Shown: in pieces, positions 54,342 through 63,944 of the stretch | How positions within the stretch are numbered: the first letter of the stretch is position 1 | Layout: each line of letters starts with the position of its first letter | Notes under the pieces: generated by a model | What the model saw: the letters and a program-made list of their open reading frames with translations, nothing else | Database searches by the model: none | What the model was told of the DNA's origin: nothing | NCBI GenBank assembly: GCA_000803105.1 | Contig: JTDA01000010.1 | Location: 74,525 to 138,524 of the forward strand | Direction: 5' to 3' | Source: Coprobacter secundus | Lineage (GTDB): Bacteria > Bacteroidota > Bacteroidia > Bacteroidales > Coprobacteraceae | Length of the DNA: 64,000 nt | Position numbers and translations under genes: made by a program

Positions 54342-56291
54342 ATGACAATGAACAAAAAATTATTGACTGTGGCGCTTTCCCTGACGGTCATTCCGTCGGC
54401 CCTTTTGGCGCAGAAACCGGCCACGGAACATACCATCCGTGCCAACGAAGCTGTAAAGGCGGAACTGAATTTCAACGACCGTCAGGATTATGAAGATGCC
54501 AACCGGGGCTTTATCGCAAGCATCGACGGAAACGCCGTACTGGACAAAGACGGCAAGGTATCATATTCTGTAAAGGAATGGGACTTCCTGAAAAACAATA
54601 CTCCTCAGACCGCCAACCCGAGCCTGTGGAGACAGTCGCAACTCAACCGCATAAACGGACTGTTTGAAGTGATACCCGACAAACTTTATCAGGTGAGAGG
54701 ATTCGATATCGCCAACATGACTTTCATCCGTTCTGACCACGGTTGGATTATCATCGACGTGACGACTACCGATGCCGCTGCCAAGGCCGGCTATGACCTC
54801 ATTAAGAAACATGTGGCCGACCTGCCTGTACAAGGCGTGATTTTCACCCATCCCCACGGTGACCATTACGGGGGTATCGCTGCGGTGAAGGAGGCTTCGT
54901 CCAAGAAGGATTTTGACATCATCGCCCCCAAGGGCTTCATGGCCTCCGCACAAAACGAGAACGTGCTGGCCGGAGTGGCTATGACCCGCCGTGCCACTTA
55001 TATGTATGGCTTGCAATTGCAACCGGGCGAAAAAGGCACATTGGGTTGCGGTCTGGGACAGCGTATGTCAACGGGTAGCAAGGGTATCGCCCGTCCTACC
55101 ATCGAAATAACAAACACCGGGGAGAAACATACCATCGACGGCGTGGAGATGGAGTTTGTCTATGTGCTTGATACGGAAGCTCCCGTGGAAATCATGGTCT
55201 GGCTGACTCAACTGAAAGCCTTCTGTACGGCAGAAGACATGACACACAACATGCACAACTTGCAAACGTTGCGTGGTGCGAAAGTGCGCAACGGACTGTT
55301 GTGGAGCAAGGCGGTGGATACGGCCATCGAACGCTACGGCGACCAGGTGGAGGTATCGTTCTCAACCCATCACTGGCCCACTTGGGGCAACGAACGCATC
55401 GTGGACTACTGGGAAGCTCAACGCGACATGTACCGCTATCTGCACGACCAGACCCTGCACCTGGCCAATCGCGGATTGACCCCCGATGAAATTGCCGAAG
55501 AGATGAAGCTCCCCGCTTCACTGGCTTCGCAGTTCAACTGTCGAGGGTATTATGGCACGCTGAGCCACAACGTCAAGGCACAGTATGACCTTTACTTCGG
55601 CTGGTTCAACGGGAATCCGGCACACCTTGACCCGCTGCCTCCCTCGGAATTGGGTGCCAAGTATGTAGAAGCTATAGGTGGCGCAGACAAGGTGCTCGAG
55701 GTGGCTAAGACCTCGTATGCCAAAGGTGAATACCGCTGGGTGGCTACGCTGCTGGACAATCTCGTCTTTGCGGAACCGGAAAACAAGGAAGCACGCCAAC
55801 TATTGGCCGACACATATACCCAATTGGGCTATCAGGCGGAAAGCGGCCCGTGGCGCAACTTCTACTTGACAGGGGCTCAAGATTTGTTCAAGAAAGATGT
55901 GCCTTACACATCCAGACTCATCAACGACGGTGTATTGTCCCAAATGGATATGGGCACTTTGCTCGACTACTGCGCCATCCAGCTAAATGGAGAGAAAGCT
56001 GCCGGAAAGGAAGCTGTCATCAACATCAACTTCAACGATACGAAGGAAAAGGTGATGCTGATGCTCAATAACGGGGTGTTGAATCACCGCCTCGATAGTC
56101 AGGATGAAAAAGCCGACCTGACCCTGGAGATTGCGAAAATGGATTTCGTCAAATTGTTCTTCGGCAGAACGGATTTACCAACTTTGCGCAAGACGAACAA
56201 GGTAAAAACCACCGGAGATACTCAAGTTATGGATGTTATCCGCAGTGCCTACGAACCGGCAGATGCTAATTTCAAAATTGTATTGCCGTAA
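54342..56291 (+). CDS. SdsA-like alkyl sulfatase (metallo-beta-lactamase fold)
   Basis: 649 residues from the ATG at 54342 (a second ATG at 54348 is equally possible), giving a signal peptide (MNKKLLTVALSLTVIPSALLA). The Zn-binding motif THPHGDHYGG near residue 165 is that of the alkylsulfatase branch of the beta-lactamase fold, with CTAEDMTHNMHN supplying further ligands and STHHWPTWGN. An alpha-helical dimerisation domain follows (YDLYFGWFNGNPAHLDPLPP), and the C-terminus is an SCP2-like lipid-binding domain (VININFNDTKEKVMLMLNNG). Such enzymes cleave primary or secondary alkyl sulfates such as SDS. It is divergent from the AraC-family gene. Confidence 0.93.
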   Translation: MTMNKKLLTVALSLTVIPSALLAQKPATEHTIRANEAVKAELNFNDRQDYEDANRGFIASIDGNAVLDKDGKVSYSVKEWDFLKNNTPQTANPSLWRQSQLNRINGLFEVIPDKLYQVRGFDIANMTFIRSDHGWIIIDVTTTDAAAKAGYDLIKKHVADLPVQGVIFTHPHGDHYGGIAAVKEASSKKDFDIIAPKGFMASAQNENVLAGVAMTRRATYMYGLQLQPGEKGTLGCGLGQRMSTGSKGIARPTIEITNTGEKHTIDGVEMEFVYVLDTEAPVEIMVWLTQLKAFCTAEDMTHNMHNLQTLRGAKVRNGLLWSKAVDTAIERYGDQVEVSFSTHHWPTWGNERIVDYWEAQRDMYRYLHDQTLHLANRGLTPDEIAEEMKLPASLASQFNCRGYYGTLSHNVKAQYDLYFGWFNGNPAHLDPLPPSELGAKYVEAIGGADKVLEVAKTSYAKGEYRWVATLLDNLVFAEPENKEARQLLADTYTQLGYQAESGPWRNFYLTGAQDLFKKDVPYTSRLINDGVLSQMDMGTLLDYCAIQLNGEKAAGKEAVININFNDTKEKVMLMLNNGVLNHRLDSQDEKADLTLEIAKMDFVKLFFGRTDLPTLRKTNKVKTTGDTQVMDVIRSAYEPADANFKIVLP

Positions 56292-56317
56292 GCAGGAACA
56301 ATATATCGATTCTTAAC

Positions 56318-56347
56318 AAGGGACTGTCCAAAAGTCGGATAGCCCTT
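56318..56347 (+). terminator. Putative terminator of the alkylsulfatase gene
   Basis: AAGGG-ACTG-TCC and GGA-TAG-CCCTT pair with an AAAAGTC loop, 27 bp after the stop, followed by TGCTGTTACTTAC. The stem is interrupted and the T-run poor. Confidence 0.4.
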
Positions 56348-56492
56348 TGCTGTTACTTACAATTTAAAAGTAAGAAGCATGAAATGACCCTTATTTTCCA
56401 ATAGAAAAAACAATCATCTCAAGTTTATCGAATGATATTTCGTTCAAGATTTACAGATTATAAGCTCAAAAAGTAAGGAACCGGTATTTGAA

Positions 56493-56526
56493 GTGTCTCC
56501 CAAAAGTTAGACACAAAACTTTTGGG
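56493..56526. mobile_element. Two abutting insertion-sequence ends in inverted orientation (relic)
   Basis: CCCAAAAGTT (56499-56508) and AACTTTTGGG (56517-56526) are perfect complements with 8 bases between them. Both match the end-like sequence at 63945 (GCCCCCCAAAAGTTGGAC). This is what an internally deleted IS3-type element with only its two ends left would look like. It lies directly against a palindromic repeat copy. A simple hairpin is the alternative. Confidence 0.4.
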
Positions 56527-56534
56527 GGGCATTC

Positions 56535-56740
56535 ACCGTCACACACCCCCGGCCCCTCTCAAGAGGGGAGTTCTGATATGCTACTTTCTTCTTGATAATA
56601 AATAGTTTAGAATGTTGGTTTCCACTCTCCAGAGGGGTGATTGGAGGTGCTGTTTTCTATTTGATATGAAATGGTTTATGATGAAATTTTCCTCTCTGGA
56701 AAGGAAAAACTTGAGGTGGTAATTGTCTTCTTAAGAGGGC
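56535..56740. repeat. Copy of the palindromic intergenic repeat with degenerate third core
   Basis: GTCACACACCCCCGGCCC, the core CCCCTCTCAAGAGGGG, the linker (GATATGCTAC; TAATAAATAG), the inverted core CTCTCCAGAGGGG and a degenerate CTCTCTGGAAAGG are in order. It matches the array at 48.6-49.1 kb. Confidence 0.65.
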
Positions 56741-56745
56741 GGATT

Positions 56746-57525
56746 TTATTTATATTGTGCTTTGATAATTTCCCGTTTTTTCCGGTCTATTCCCCACAGG
56801 TTTTTGTCCGAATCACAGGCGATGCCTTGCCCGAAAAAGGGAACGGGAATTGTGGTTTCCCAATGTAGCCTGCTCCCGCTTTCGGGGAGAGACAATACAT
56901 AGCATTCTCGGGCATCGTGTCCTGTGCAATAAAATTTTCCATTTATCCGTACGGCTCCGGAAAGGCTGTACGGGCGCACTCGTTCTACCAAGCCGGAGGG
57001 CAGTACCCAGGCTTGTGTGGCTCTCCATTGACAGTCGAACCGTACCAACTGCGACCACGATACATCGCGGCCGGGTTGCTGCGACTTGTTTTCGTAATGG
57101 GCAAAGAATACATACCAGCAGTCTTCCCCGGGTATAATCCACGTGCAGGAGCCGTATTGTATGCCGAAACTGATATTCCCGCAATGCTGCATCGTGTTTG
57201 TGTCGAATATCTCTATGGAACTGGCCATAGGCAGCTCGGGATAGTTGGAATGGGCGCAGTACAGCTTATCGCCGACTACGATACCGCTGTTCAAATGTTT
57301 TACCGAGAAGGGGGCATCGTCTTTCCACTCACCGACAGAGTCTCCGTCGAGTGTGTACTTGATGATGTGATGGTTGTCGATGGCATATATATGGTGGTCG
57401 CCAACGGCTACGGCTTGCCGGGCCGCGGGGCTATCGAAGCGAAGTACTTCTTTGTATTCTTGTGCTTGCAAGAGAGACAGGAGGCCTTCTCCTATGAGCA
57501 ATATTTGGATTAATATGGTTTTCAT
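56746..57525 (-). CDS. Secreted beta-propeller protein
   Basis: 259 residues with a short signal peptide (MKTILIQILLIGEGLLSLLQA). The sequence shows repeated blade-like strands (HIYAIDNHHIIKYTLDGDSV; SSIEIFDTNTMQHCGNISFG; GQGIACDSDKNLWGIDRKKR), typical of SMP-30/cycloisomerase-like six-bladed propellers. It begins 17 bp after the TonB receptor stop and is surely co-transcribed, so a periplasmic or surface partner of that receptor, handling its ligand, is inferred. No catalytic motif is visible. Confidence 0.7.
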   Translation of the reverse strand: MKTILIQILLIGEGLLSLLQAQEYKEVLRFDSPAARQAVAVGDHHIYAIDNHHIIKYTLDGDSVGEWKDDAPFSVKHLNSGIVVGDKLYCAHSNYPELPMASSIEIFDTNTMQHCGNISFGIQYGSCTWIIPGEDCWYVFFAHYENKSQQPGRDVSWSQLVRFDCQWRATQAWVLPSGLVERVRPYSLSGAVRINGKFYCTGHDARECYVLSLPESGSRLHWETTIPVPFFGQGIACDSDKNLWGIDRKKREIIKAQYK

Positions 57526-57541
57526 CTTTTCTCTTTTTTTG

Positions 57542-60217
57542 TTATAGTTTCCACATGAGTCCCAATTGGATGCGACGCCCGTATCCTTCTTTTTGCTGTA
57601 ACCGCGAAAAGGACTTGCCGGGATTGCCCAGATACTCCCGGGTCTCCTGGTCTGTGAGGTTGTTGAGTTGCAGCGAGAGTGTAATGTTTTTCCACAGTCG
57701 CTTGGATATGGTGAAATCCAGATTGTATTCTTGTCCGTAATACTGGTCGTTCATTTCGTTCTCGCCGATTGCAAAGAGCATATGCGAACGGTACACGTTG
57801 GTCAATGCAAATGACCAGCCTCCTTTTTCATTGTCATAGAAAAGGGACAGATTGGCTACATGTTCGGGGCTGCTGCTCATCGCCAGCTTGCGACCGTTGT
57901 AGGAGCTTTGTGAACGGGTGAAGGTGTAGTTGGCGTATATGCCCAAATCTTTCAAAAAGGGCACGTTCAGTTGCTTGAACCGGTAATTCAAGGCTACTTC
58001 TGCTCCCCATATCCGGGATGAGCCCATATTGACGGGTGTCGTGATTTCGTAACGGTCTCCGTTGAGTATTTGGTATTCTTTGGTAGAGGTAATTTCGTCA
58101 TTGATTTTTTTATAGAATATACCGGCTGTGAGCATTCCCAGATTATTGGTGTATCGCTCGAAGAGGAGGTCTAACGAATGGGCGGTGGTAGCCTTGAGAT
58201 CCGGGTTGCCTTTGCTGATAGTCAATGACTGGTCGTCTTGATTGTAGTAAGGTACCATTTTGGAATAGGACGGGCGGCTGATTCCTTCTGAATAGGCGAG
58301 TTTCAGGTTCGACTTGTCGTCTATGTTGTACACGACGTTTACACTGGGCAGAAAATTCTGATAGGAGGATTTCCCGTCTCTTTCGCTTTCATAGTGGAAG
58401 TAATCGTCGGCCGTGTGCTCATAGCGTACGCCCAATACCGTCACCAGATTTCCGAGCCATTTCAGCTCGGCCATGGCATAGGCGCTAATGACTTCTTCGG
58501 AGGCTTTGTAACTGGCCGAATTCACGGGAGCGTCCAAGACGTATTCGCTTACGGGGACTCTGCCGTCTTCTTTCCGGCTCTTGATGGCCTCGAACCCGAA
58601 GCTGCCGTCTTTCAGGTGTCCGGCTTCGCTGTTCTTGTCGATGGTTCCGGTATATGTAAGATTGGTGTATTTCTTGTTTTTCTTCAGCCATTTGGCTCCG
58701 ACCTTGATACGGCTTTCTTGTTGCAGAAGGGAGAAAGGCAGTGTAAGGTTAAGGCGTGCACTGTTGTCGCGGTCGGTCATTTTCTCAAAATTGGTGGTTA
58801 CCTTGGAGAGGGAAAGGTATTCATTGTCGGGCAGGAATACGGAGAGTCCGGTCAAGTCCCGCCGGGCTTGGTTGCTCAGTCCGGACAGGTCTACTTTCTT
58901 TTTCTCGAAACGGTAGCTGGTCTGGTCCGGTTCGTCCATATCGGAATGGATATTGGCCAGGGTGTAATCGATTTTGAGGCGGTCGATATAGTGCTCGCCC
59001 GATAGTTGTATCATAGAAGTATTTACTTTCTCGATACGGTTGCGGGTCTCTCGCCTCAAGGTACTCTCAGAGGGGTCGGTCATCAAAAAATCTGCGCGAC
59101 GGCGTATCTCATCATCGTTATATTGGTTATAGGTATAGAGGAGGCGTATCTTGTTGCGCTCATTGAACCGATAATCCGGGCTGACAATAAAGCCGTAGCG
59201 GGTGCGTTTCACGTCGTAGTCGTTCCAGCGCTTGTCTTGTATCTCTTCCGTATCTCCTACATAGGTGTATTGGTTGAGCATGGAACCTATGTTGTTATTG
59301 TCTATGCTGCCGCTCAGCAATAGTCCGAGTTTGTTGTCAAAGAAACGTTGCCCGTACATGACGGAGGCGTGTTCTATGTCTTTGCCCCAATGGTTGAAGT
59401 CCGAATGCTGGAAGTTGTACCCTCCTTGTAAATTCACTCCCAGATAGGTCTTATCGGGTGCTTCTTTGAGATTGAAATTGACGGTTCCTCCGATGGCGTC
59501 ACCGTCCATGTCTGCGGTCGAGGTCTTGGACACGACGATAGATTGCATCATGTCGGCCAGCAGCAGTCCCATCCCTGTACCGCGCTCGTCGTCCTTGTCG
59601 GGGCTTGGTATGCGTTGTCCGTTGAGCTGTACGGAGTTATACTGCGGAGCCAGTCCCCGTACCATGACAAACTCGCCTTCGCCCTGGTCCTTGGAAATGG
59701 ATATACCGGGGATACGCTGCAGGGCTTCGGCTGCATTGCGGTCGGGGAATTTGCTGAACTGCTCGTAATCGATGACATTGACGATGTGCAGGGCATTTTT
59801 CTGGAGTGTCAATGCTCTGGCTTGTCCCCGGGTAAGGTTTCCATACACTACAACGTCTTTCAAGGCACGGGCGTTTTCTTCCAATATTATATCAAGGGTA
59901 CTGGAATTTTGTACTTGTACTTCTTTCTCAAAATCACGATAGCCGAGATAGGAGGCTTTTACGGTATAGGTTCCGGGGCGCAATCCGGTAATGAGGTATG
60001 TACCGTCGGCTCCTGATATGACACCTTTGGAGGTTCCTTCGATAGCGACCGTGGCATAGGGAAGCGGTGCTCCGGAGGCGTCTGTAATTTTACCATGGAT
60101 ATTGTATTCTTTGGCAGCAGAAGCGGCAATGCCGCTTTCGTTTTCATTCAGGGCTTTTGCTTCAAAAGCCAAGATAGTCCCGAGTAGTGCCAGGAAAAAA
60201 ATCAGTTTTTGTCTCAT
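57542..60217 (-). CDS. TonB-dependent receptor with carboxypeptidase-like N-terminal domain
   Basis: 891 residues with signal peptide (MRQKLIFFLALLGTILAFEA). Residues 38-120 are the carboxypeptidase-like domain (IHGKITDASGAPLPYATVAI), 140-245 the plug (AAEALQRIPGISISKDQGEG; MVRGLAPQYNSVQLNGQRIP), and the rest a 22-strand barrel ending RIQLGLMWKL. It lacks a SusD partner and belongs to the group with FecA/CirA-like barrels rather than SusC. The ligand could be a siderophore, a vitamin or a glycan. Directly downstream in the operon is the beta-propeller protein. Confidence 0.92.
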   Translation of the reverse strand: MRQKLIFFLALLGTILAFEAKALNENESGIAASAAKEYNIHGKITDASGAPLPYATVAIEGTSKGVISGADGTYLITGLRPGTYTVKASYLGYRDFEKEVQVQNSSTLDIILEENARALKDVVVYGNLTRGQARALTLQKNALHIVNVIDYEQFSKFPDRNAAEALQRIPGISISKDQGEGEFVMVRGLAPQYNSVQLNGQRIPSPDKDDERGTGMGLLLADMMQSIVVSKTSTADMDGDAIGGTVNFNLKEAPDKTYLGVNLQGGYNFQHSDFNHWGKDIEHASVMYGQRFFDNKLGLLLSGSIDNNNIGSMLNQYTYVGDTEEIQDKRWNDYDVKRTRYGFIVSPDYRFNERNKIRLLYTYNQYNDDEIRRRADFLMTDPSESTLRRETRNRIEKVNTSMIQLSGEHYIDRLKIDYTLANIHSDMDEPDQTSYRFEKKKVDLSGLSNQARRDLTGLSVFLPDNEYLSLSKVTTNFEKMTDRDNSARLNLTLPFSLLQQESRIKVGAKWLKKNKKYTNLTYTGTIDKNSEAGHLKDGSFGFEAIKSRKEDGRVPVSEYVLDAPVNSASYKASEEVISAYAMAELKWLGNLVTVLGVRYEHTADDYFHYESERDGKSSYQNFLPSVNVVYNIDDKSNLKLAYSEGISRPSYSKMVPYYNQDDQSLTISKGNPDLKATTAHSLDLLFERYTNNLGMLTAGIFYKKINDEITSTKEYQILNGDRYEITTPVNMGSSRIWGAEVALNYRFKQLNVPFLKDLGIYANYTFTRSQSSYNGRKLAMSSSPEHVANLSLFYDNEKGGWSFALTNVYRSHMLFAIGENEMNDQYYGQEYNLDFTISKRLWKNITLSLQLNNLTDQETREYLGNPGKSFSRLQQKEGYGRRIQLGLMWKL

Positions 60218-60531
60218 AGGTTTTCGGATTATTTGTTTTCGGATGCAAATGAACGGTGTGTACGTGACAATAATATTACCTATGAATGAAGAGGCGGTTT
60301 CAATCTTTTGACAATCTTTTTAAGGTTTCCGGCGGTGCGGGGGATGAATATTTTTTGGGAGGCCGTTCAAATTCCGTTCGGATCTGTCTTTGAGAAATCC
60401 TTTTGCAGATGTTTTTCTGCTTGTACGAGGATAGCGGACTATCAGACAGATATTCCGTTTTTTGATGAAATCATAGGACGAAGCAAGAATTACAGGTAAG
60501 CTCCGTCATATAAGACCTGAATAGAGAAAAA
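60218..60531. other. Intergenic stretch without recognisable gene
   Basis: Between the TonB receptor start and the terminator of the LRR gene I see only short frames. No repeat unit or exact -7 element is present; TTCATTTG on the minus strand near 60250 is a near match before the receptor gene. Confidence 0.4.
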
Positions 60532-60571
60532 AGCAGGGGAGAGAATTTCTGATTCCATTCTCTCCCCTGCT
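60532..60571 (-). terminator. Strong terminator of the LRR protein gene
   Basis: AGCAGGGGAGAGAAT (60532-60546) and its exact complement (60557-60571) form a 15-bp stem with a 10-base loop. On the minus strand the stem is followed by a T-run (TTTTTC). It lies 41 bp after the LRR gene stop. Confidence 0.85.
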
Positions 60572-60612
60572 CTATATATTCTTAATTGTCAGGAAATCTC
60601 CTGATTCTGCTC

Positions 60613-63270
60613 CTACTGCGCGTTGCCTCTAAGCATCACTTTTCTGGTACTCCCGTCACTGTAACGTATAATATATATGCCGGGAAGGGTCGGTTGCTCT
60701 ATTTTGAGCCCGTCGATGGTATAATAATCTGTAATCTCCAATATCGTGACGTCTTTTTCCACAGCATCCGATATGCTTGTCGGAGTATGATCTATCCCGA
60801 TGGAATACAGCCTTACACAATGGTCTGCCGGGGTTGCAGCTCTCAGACTCCGGGCCTTGCCGGTATCTTCTGTACAACCGCAGACGTAGACAAAGGTAGG
60901 CTCGCTCACCGAATATTCCACAGTGATTGTTCCCCGCTCGTCTTGTGTGTAAAATCCGGGTTCCGCATCACCTATCATCACTCCTATTTTCCGACTGCCT
61001 ACGGTGCGGCAATCTACGGTCAATGTCCCTTCTCCTGCGCCCAGCTCCATCACCAGACCACTGAAACGGTTGCAAAGGTCACTCTTGCCGGGGTTGAGCC
61101 CGGCTACGGACATCATTTGCGACATTGTCATTGTAGAATTGACGACAATACTGCCGTCTCTGGAATCATAGGTGTCGTTGTCATCCAGCGTAATGTAGAT
61201 GTTCTCAACGACGGTCCCGACCAAATCGGTATCTTCATCTAATCCGTCGGCAAAGGTCGTGGTTATGGTTTCCGTAACGGGGTCAATCTCTCCTATTGCT
61301 GTAATAAAGCGGGCGTATTCGCTCCATGCCGGGGCCGACTTATAAGCCTCTACCGACCCGGCCGGCACTTTTATAGAAACCGTGCCGGCATTGACATTCT
61401 GGTAATGGAGGTTTACGCCCCATGTCGGCGGTTCGGTCAGAGCACAGATTATCAATGTCGCCTTTTCGGAGAAATCGATGTCATCTCCTAACAGTTTTAC
61501 GGTTTCTATTGTCGACGGGAGGTAGATAGATTCGATACTTTTACAGTTATAGAATGCCGACTCACCCAATGTCTTGAATCCCTCGGGCAACGACACGAGT
61601 CGCAACGGGCAGTTGCGAAAAGCTTGCTCCCCTATTTCCTCTAACTGCAACGGCCAATGAAAATCGGTAAAGGCACAGTCGCAGAATGCCATTTTCCCTA
61701 TCTTGCGGACATTGTCACCGATGGTTATCGCGCTCAACGACGTGCAGCCTGAGAATGCCTGGTCGTCGATAAGCTCGACGGTGGAGGGCAACTCGACATT
61801 TGTAATATTGGTATTGCCGAAAAACAGCCCGCTCGGGATACGTTCGATATCCTGCCCCAGTTCAATACGCTCCACGCCACCGGTCTGGCTCAGCATCATC
61901 TGGTCACAGGTGGCATCGATGGCATTGTAGATGATGCGCCATAGTTGGGTACAACCGGAAAAGGCGCCTTGCCCAACGGACTTTACATTTTCGGGAATGG
62001 TTATCGATGCAAGGTTTCTACAATCTTGAAAGGCAGATACGCCGATGCGCTCCAAACTGCCGGGGAAGGTGATTTCCGAAAGGTTACTACCGGCAAAGCA
62101 ATTGGCTCCGATGACACGCAGCGAGGCGGGAAGATGGGCTCTTGTCAGGGTTGAGTATTTAAACAGTCCGTCGGTAAGGCTTATTGTTCCGTCTTTTATC
62201 GTCACCGATGTCGTACCGGCGGACAATTGTGCTTCATAGGCAGCGTGTCCGATATAGCGTATGCCGTCTTCAAGGGGGATATTGCCGACAAACGGACAAT
62301 AACTGAATGCGTCACCGCCGATTTCTTCAATTGTCGGGGGAAGGGATATATCGGATACATTGCACATACCAAATGCTTCTACTCCGATATACTTCAGTTC
62401 TTCAGGGAGAACGACAGTTTTCAATACTTCACACTGATAGAAAGTACGTTTGGCAATGCTGTCGATACTTGCCGTCAGCGTGATTTTTTCCAGCTTCCGG
62501 CATCCGGAAAACGCACTGGAACCTAAATAGCGCAGTCTGCCACCGAGAGCGACTTCGGTCACGGCTGTGCCGGCAAAAGCGGAGTTGCCTACGGTCTCAA
62601 TATCGTCAAAGTCCAGCGCTGCACCCAAACCACTGTGATAGAATGCCATATCGCCTACCTCGGAGACTGTAGACGGGAGCGTTAAGGAATGAAGGTTCGC
62701 GCAATAATTGAATGCGCTCTTGCCTACTTTTATGATATTCGCAGGCAACGACACAGAGGTAAGGTTCTTGCACTTGTTGAAGGCATATTCTCCAATGGAG
62801 GCGACAGTAACCGGCCATTTCACCTCCGTGAGTTTCTCGTTTTCGGAGAACAACGCACTCAGGTCATTGCGAAAGCACTTGCGGCGTATTACCGTGGGAG
62901 AGTTTTGCCCGCTCTCGTCGCGCGGATTGTCTGACAGATAGTAGGTGTAAACGTAAGTCGTACCCATCCCGGCTTCGGGCGCATCGGTTATCGTGGCATA
63001 CTCCGTCTCGTCGGCAGCCAACGTCACGCCACTGAGGTCGAGAGAGGTAATGCCGGCTATAATACCGGTAGCAGAATTGAGGTATGCCAGGTCGACACCG
63101 TTTACCGGACCGCTTATCGTCAGAGCTTCGATACGGTCGGCTCCAAGGTCGAGTACCTGTTGTCTCAATGTTCCGGCTTCGGCCAAATTTACGGAATAGC
63201 GGTTCTGCCCGTTTACAGTCATGAGACTGAACATCATTACGAATGTCAAGAGTGTAAAGGAATGTTTCAT
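60613..63270 (-). CDS. BspA-type leucine-rich-repeat surface protein with T9SS-like tail
   Basis: 885 residues with signal peptide (MKHSFTLLTFVMMFSLMTVNG). From about 130 to 620 it contains many LRR_5 (Treponema pallidum type) repeats of about 23 residues, such as IGEYAFNKCKNLTSVSLPAN and IGVSAFQDCRNLASITIPEN. The part after 650 is a beta-sandwich region. The end (TLPGIYIIRYSDGSTRKVML) resembles a type-A sorting domain of the type IX secretion system, suggesting surface attachment. BspA-like proteins bind host matrix proteins or other bacteria; the ligand here is unknown. It stands alone with its own terminator. Confidence 0.9.
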   Translation of the reverse strand: MKHSFTLLTFVMMFSLMTVNGQNRYSVNLAEAGTLRQQVLDLGADRIEALTISGPVNGVDLAYLNSATGIIAGITSLDLSGVTLAADETEYATITDAPEAGMGTTYVYTYYLSDNPRDESGQNSPTVIRRKCFRNDLSALFSENEKLTEVKWPVTVASIGEYAFNKCKNLTSVSLPANIIKVGKSAFNYCANLHSLTLPSTVSEVGDMAFYHSGLGAALDFDDIETVGNSAFAGTAVTEVALGGRLRYLGSSAFSGCRKLEKITLTASIDSIAKRTFYQCEVLKTVVLPEELKYIGVEAFGMCNVSDISLPPTIEEIGGDAFSYCPFVGNIPLEDGIRYIGHAAYEAQLSAGTTSVTIKDGTISLTDGLFKYSTLTRAHLPASLRVIGANCFAGSNLSEITFPGSLERIGVSAFQDCRNLASITIPENVKSVGQGAFSGCTQLWRIIYNAIDATCDQMMLSQTGGVERIELGQDIERIPSGLFFGNTNITNVELPSTVELIDDQAFSGCTSLSAITIGDNVRKIGKMAFCDCAFTDFHWPLQLEEIGEQAFRNCPLRLVSLPEGFKTLGESAFYNCKSIESIYLPSTIETVKLLGDDIDFSEKATLIICALTEPPTWGVNLHYQNVNAGTVSIKVPAGSVEAYKSAPAWSEYARFITAIGEIDPVTETITTTFADGLDEDTDLVGTVVENIYITLDDNDTYDSRDGSIVVNSTMTMSQMMSVAGLNPGKSDLCNRFSGLVMELGAGEGTLTVDCRTVGSRKIGVMIGDAEPGFYTQDERGTITVEYSVSEPTFVYVCGCTEDTGKARSLRAATPADHCVRLYSIGIDHTPTSISDAVEKDVTILEITDYYTIDGLKIEQPTLPGIYIIRYSDGSTRKVMLRGNAQ

Positions 63271-63600
63271 AATGGTATCGTTTTTTTTAACAAGTCAAAT
63301 CATAAATAACCACTAAAGGACTTCAATATCTTTTGAAACAAATGAAATTCAATCTGTTACAATAAATCTGAGATATGACGACGGTACGAAATTCTACAAG
63401 CAAAACCGACAATCGGGGAATTACGGGGTTCAATAAAAAATTTTCCATAGTGCAATCCTATTTTTATATCGGCCGTTGTATCATCAATACGATGATAATA
63501 CAAAATCGTTTTCTGTGAAGAATGTGCAATCTGCTTTTAACAAAGATAGTGAGATTATTCCAATATTTGTAGCGCATTATTTATTTTCTCTTATCTTTTT
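63271..63600. other. Upstream region of the LRR gene with one stem and a distant -7 element
   Basis: No gene is seen. TATCATC/GATGATA (63479-63497) is a perfect 7-bp stem with a 5-base loop. TATCTTTG on the minus strand (63541-63548) matches the -7 consensus but lies about 270 bp before the start, which would mean a long leader. Confidence 0.4.
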
Positions 63601-63644
63601 AATATAAACTGAAATGCTTTGATATTGTTGTTTTCGAGGTTTTT

Positions 63645-63944
63645 GTGACTGTTTTCGTTTTAGGTGGCTGTGTGTGGGCATTACACTTACAGCCTCCGGA
63701 GAGGGGTTGGGGGTGTGTGACATCCGCGCATAGCTACCTAAATCAAAAGCAATCACTAACCTTTGACAGATACTTCCTCGCTCCTCTAAACGCAACAAAA
63801 ACCTTTGAGGAATATATCTGCCTAAACCGCACTTCTTACCGTCACACACCCCTTAGTCCCCTCTCAAGAGGGGAATTCCACAACACACCATAAACCTCTC
63901 ATTTTCAAATAAAAAAACAGCATATCAACCTCCCCTCTCGAGAA
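63645..63944. repeat. Copy of the palindromic intergenic repeat, opposite orientation
   Basis: Read on the minus strand it has the same order as the 48.6-49.1 kb units: core CCCCTCTTGAGAGGGG, GGGGTGTGTGACG, an internal part with AGTATCTGTC and GTGATTGCTTTTGATTTAGG, then TGTCACACACCCCCAACCCC. The internal sequence has drifted but length and layout are kept. A last core (CCTCCCCTCTCGAGA) is cut at 63944 by the next feature. Confidence 0.7.

Noticed and set aside
54209..54475. N-terminal extension of the AraC-family regulator
   Set aside because: It would cover the divergent promoter region and adds no family-like residues; the start at 54208 gives a normal length.
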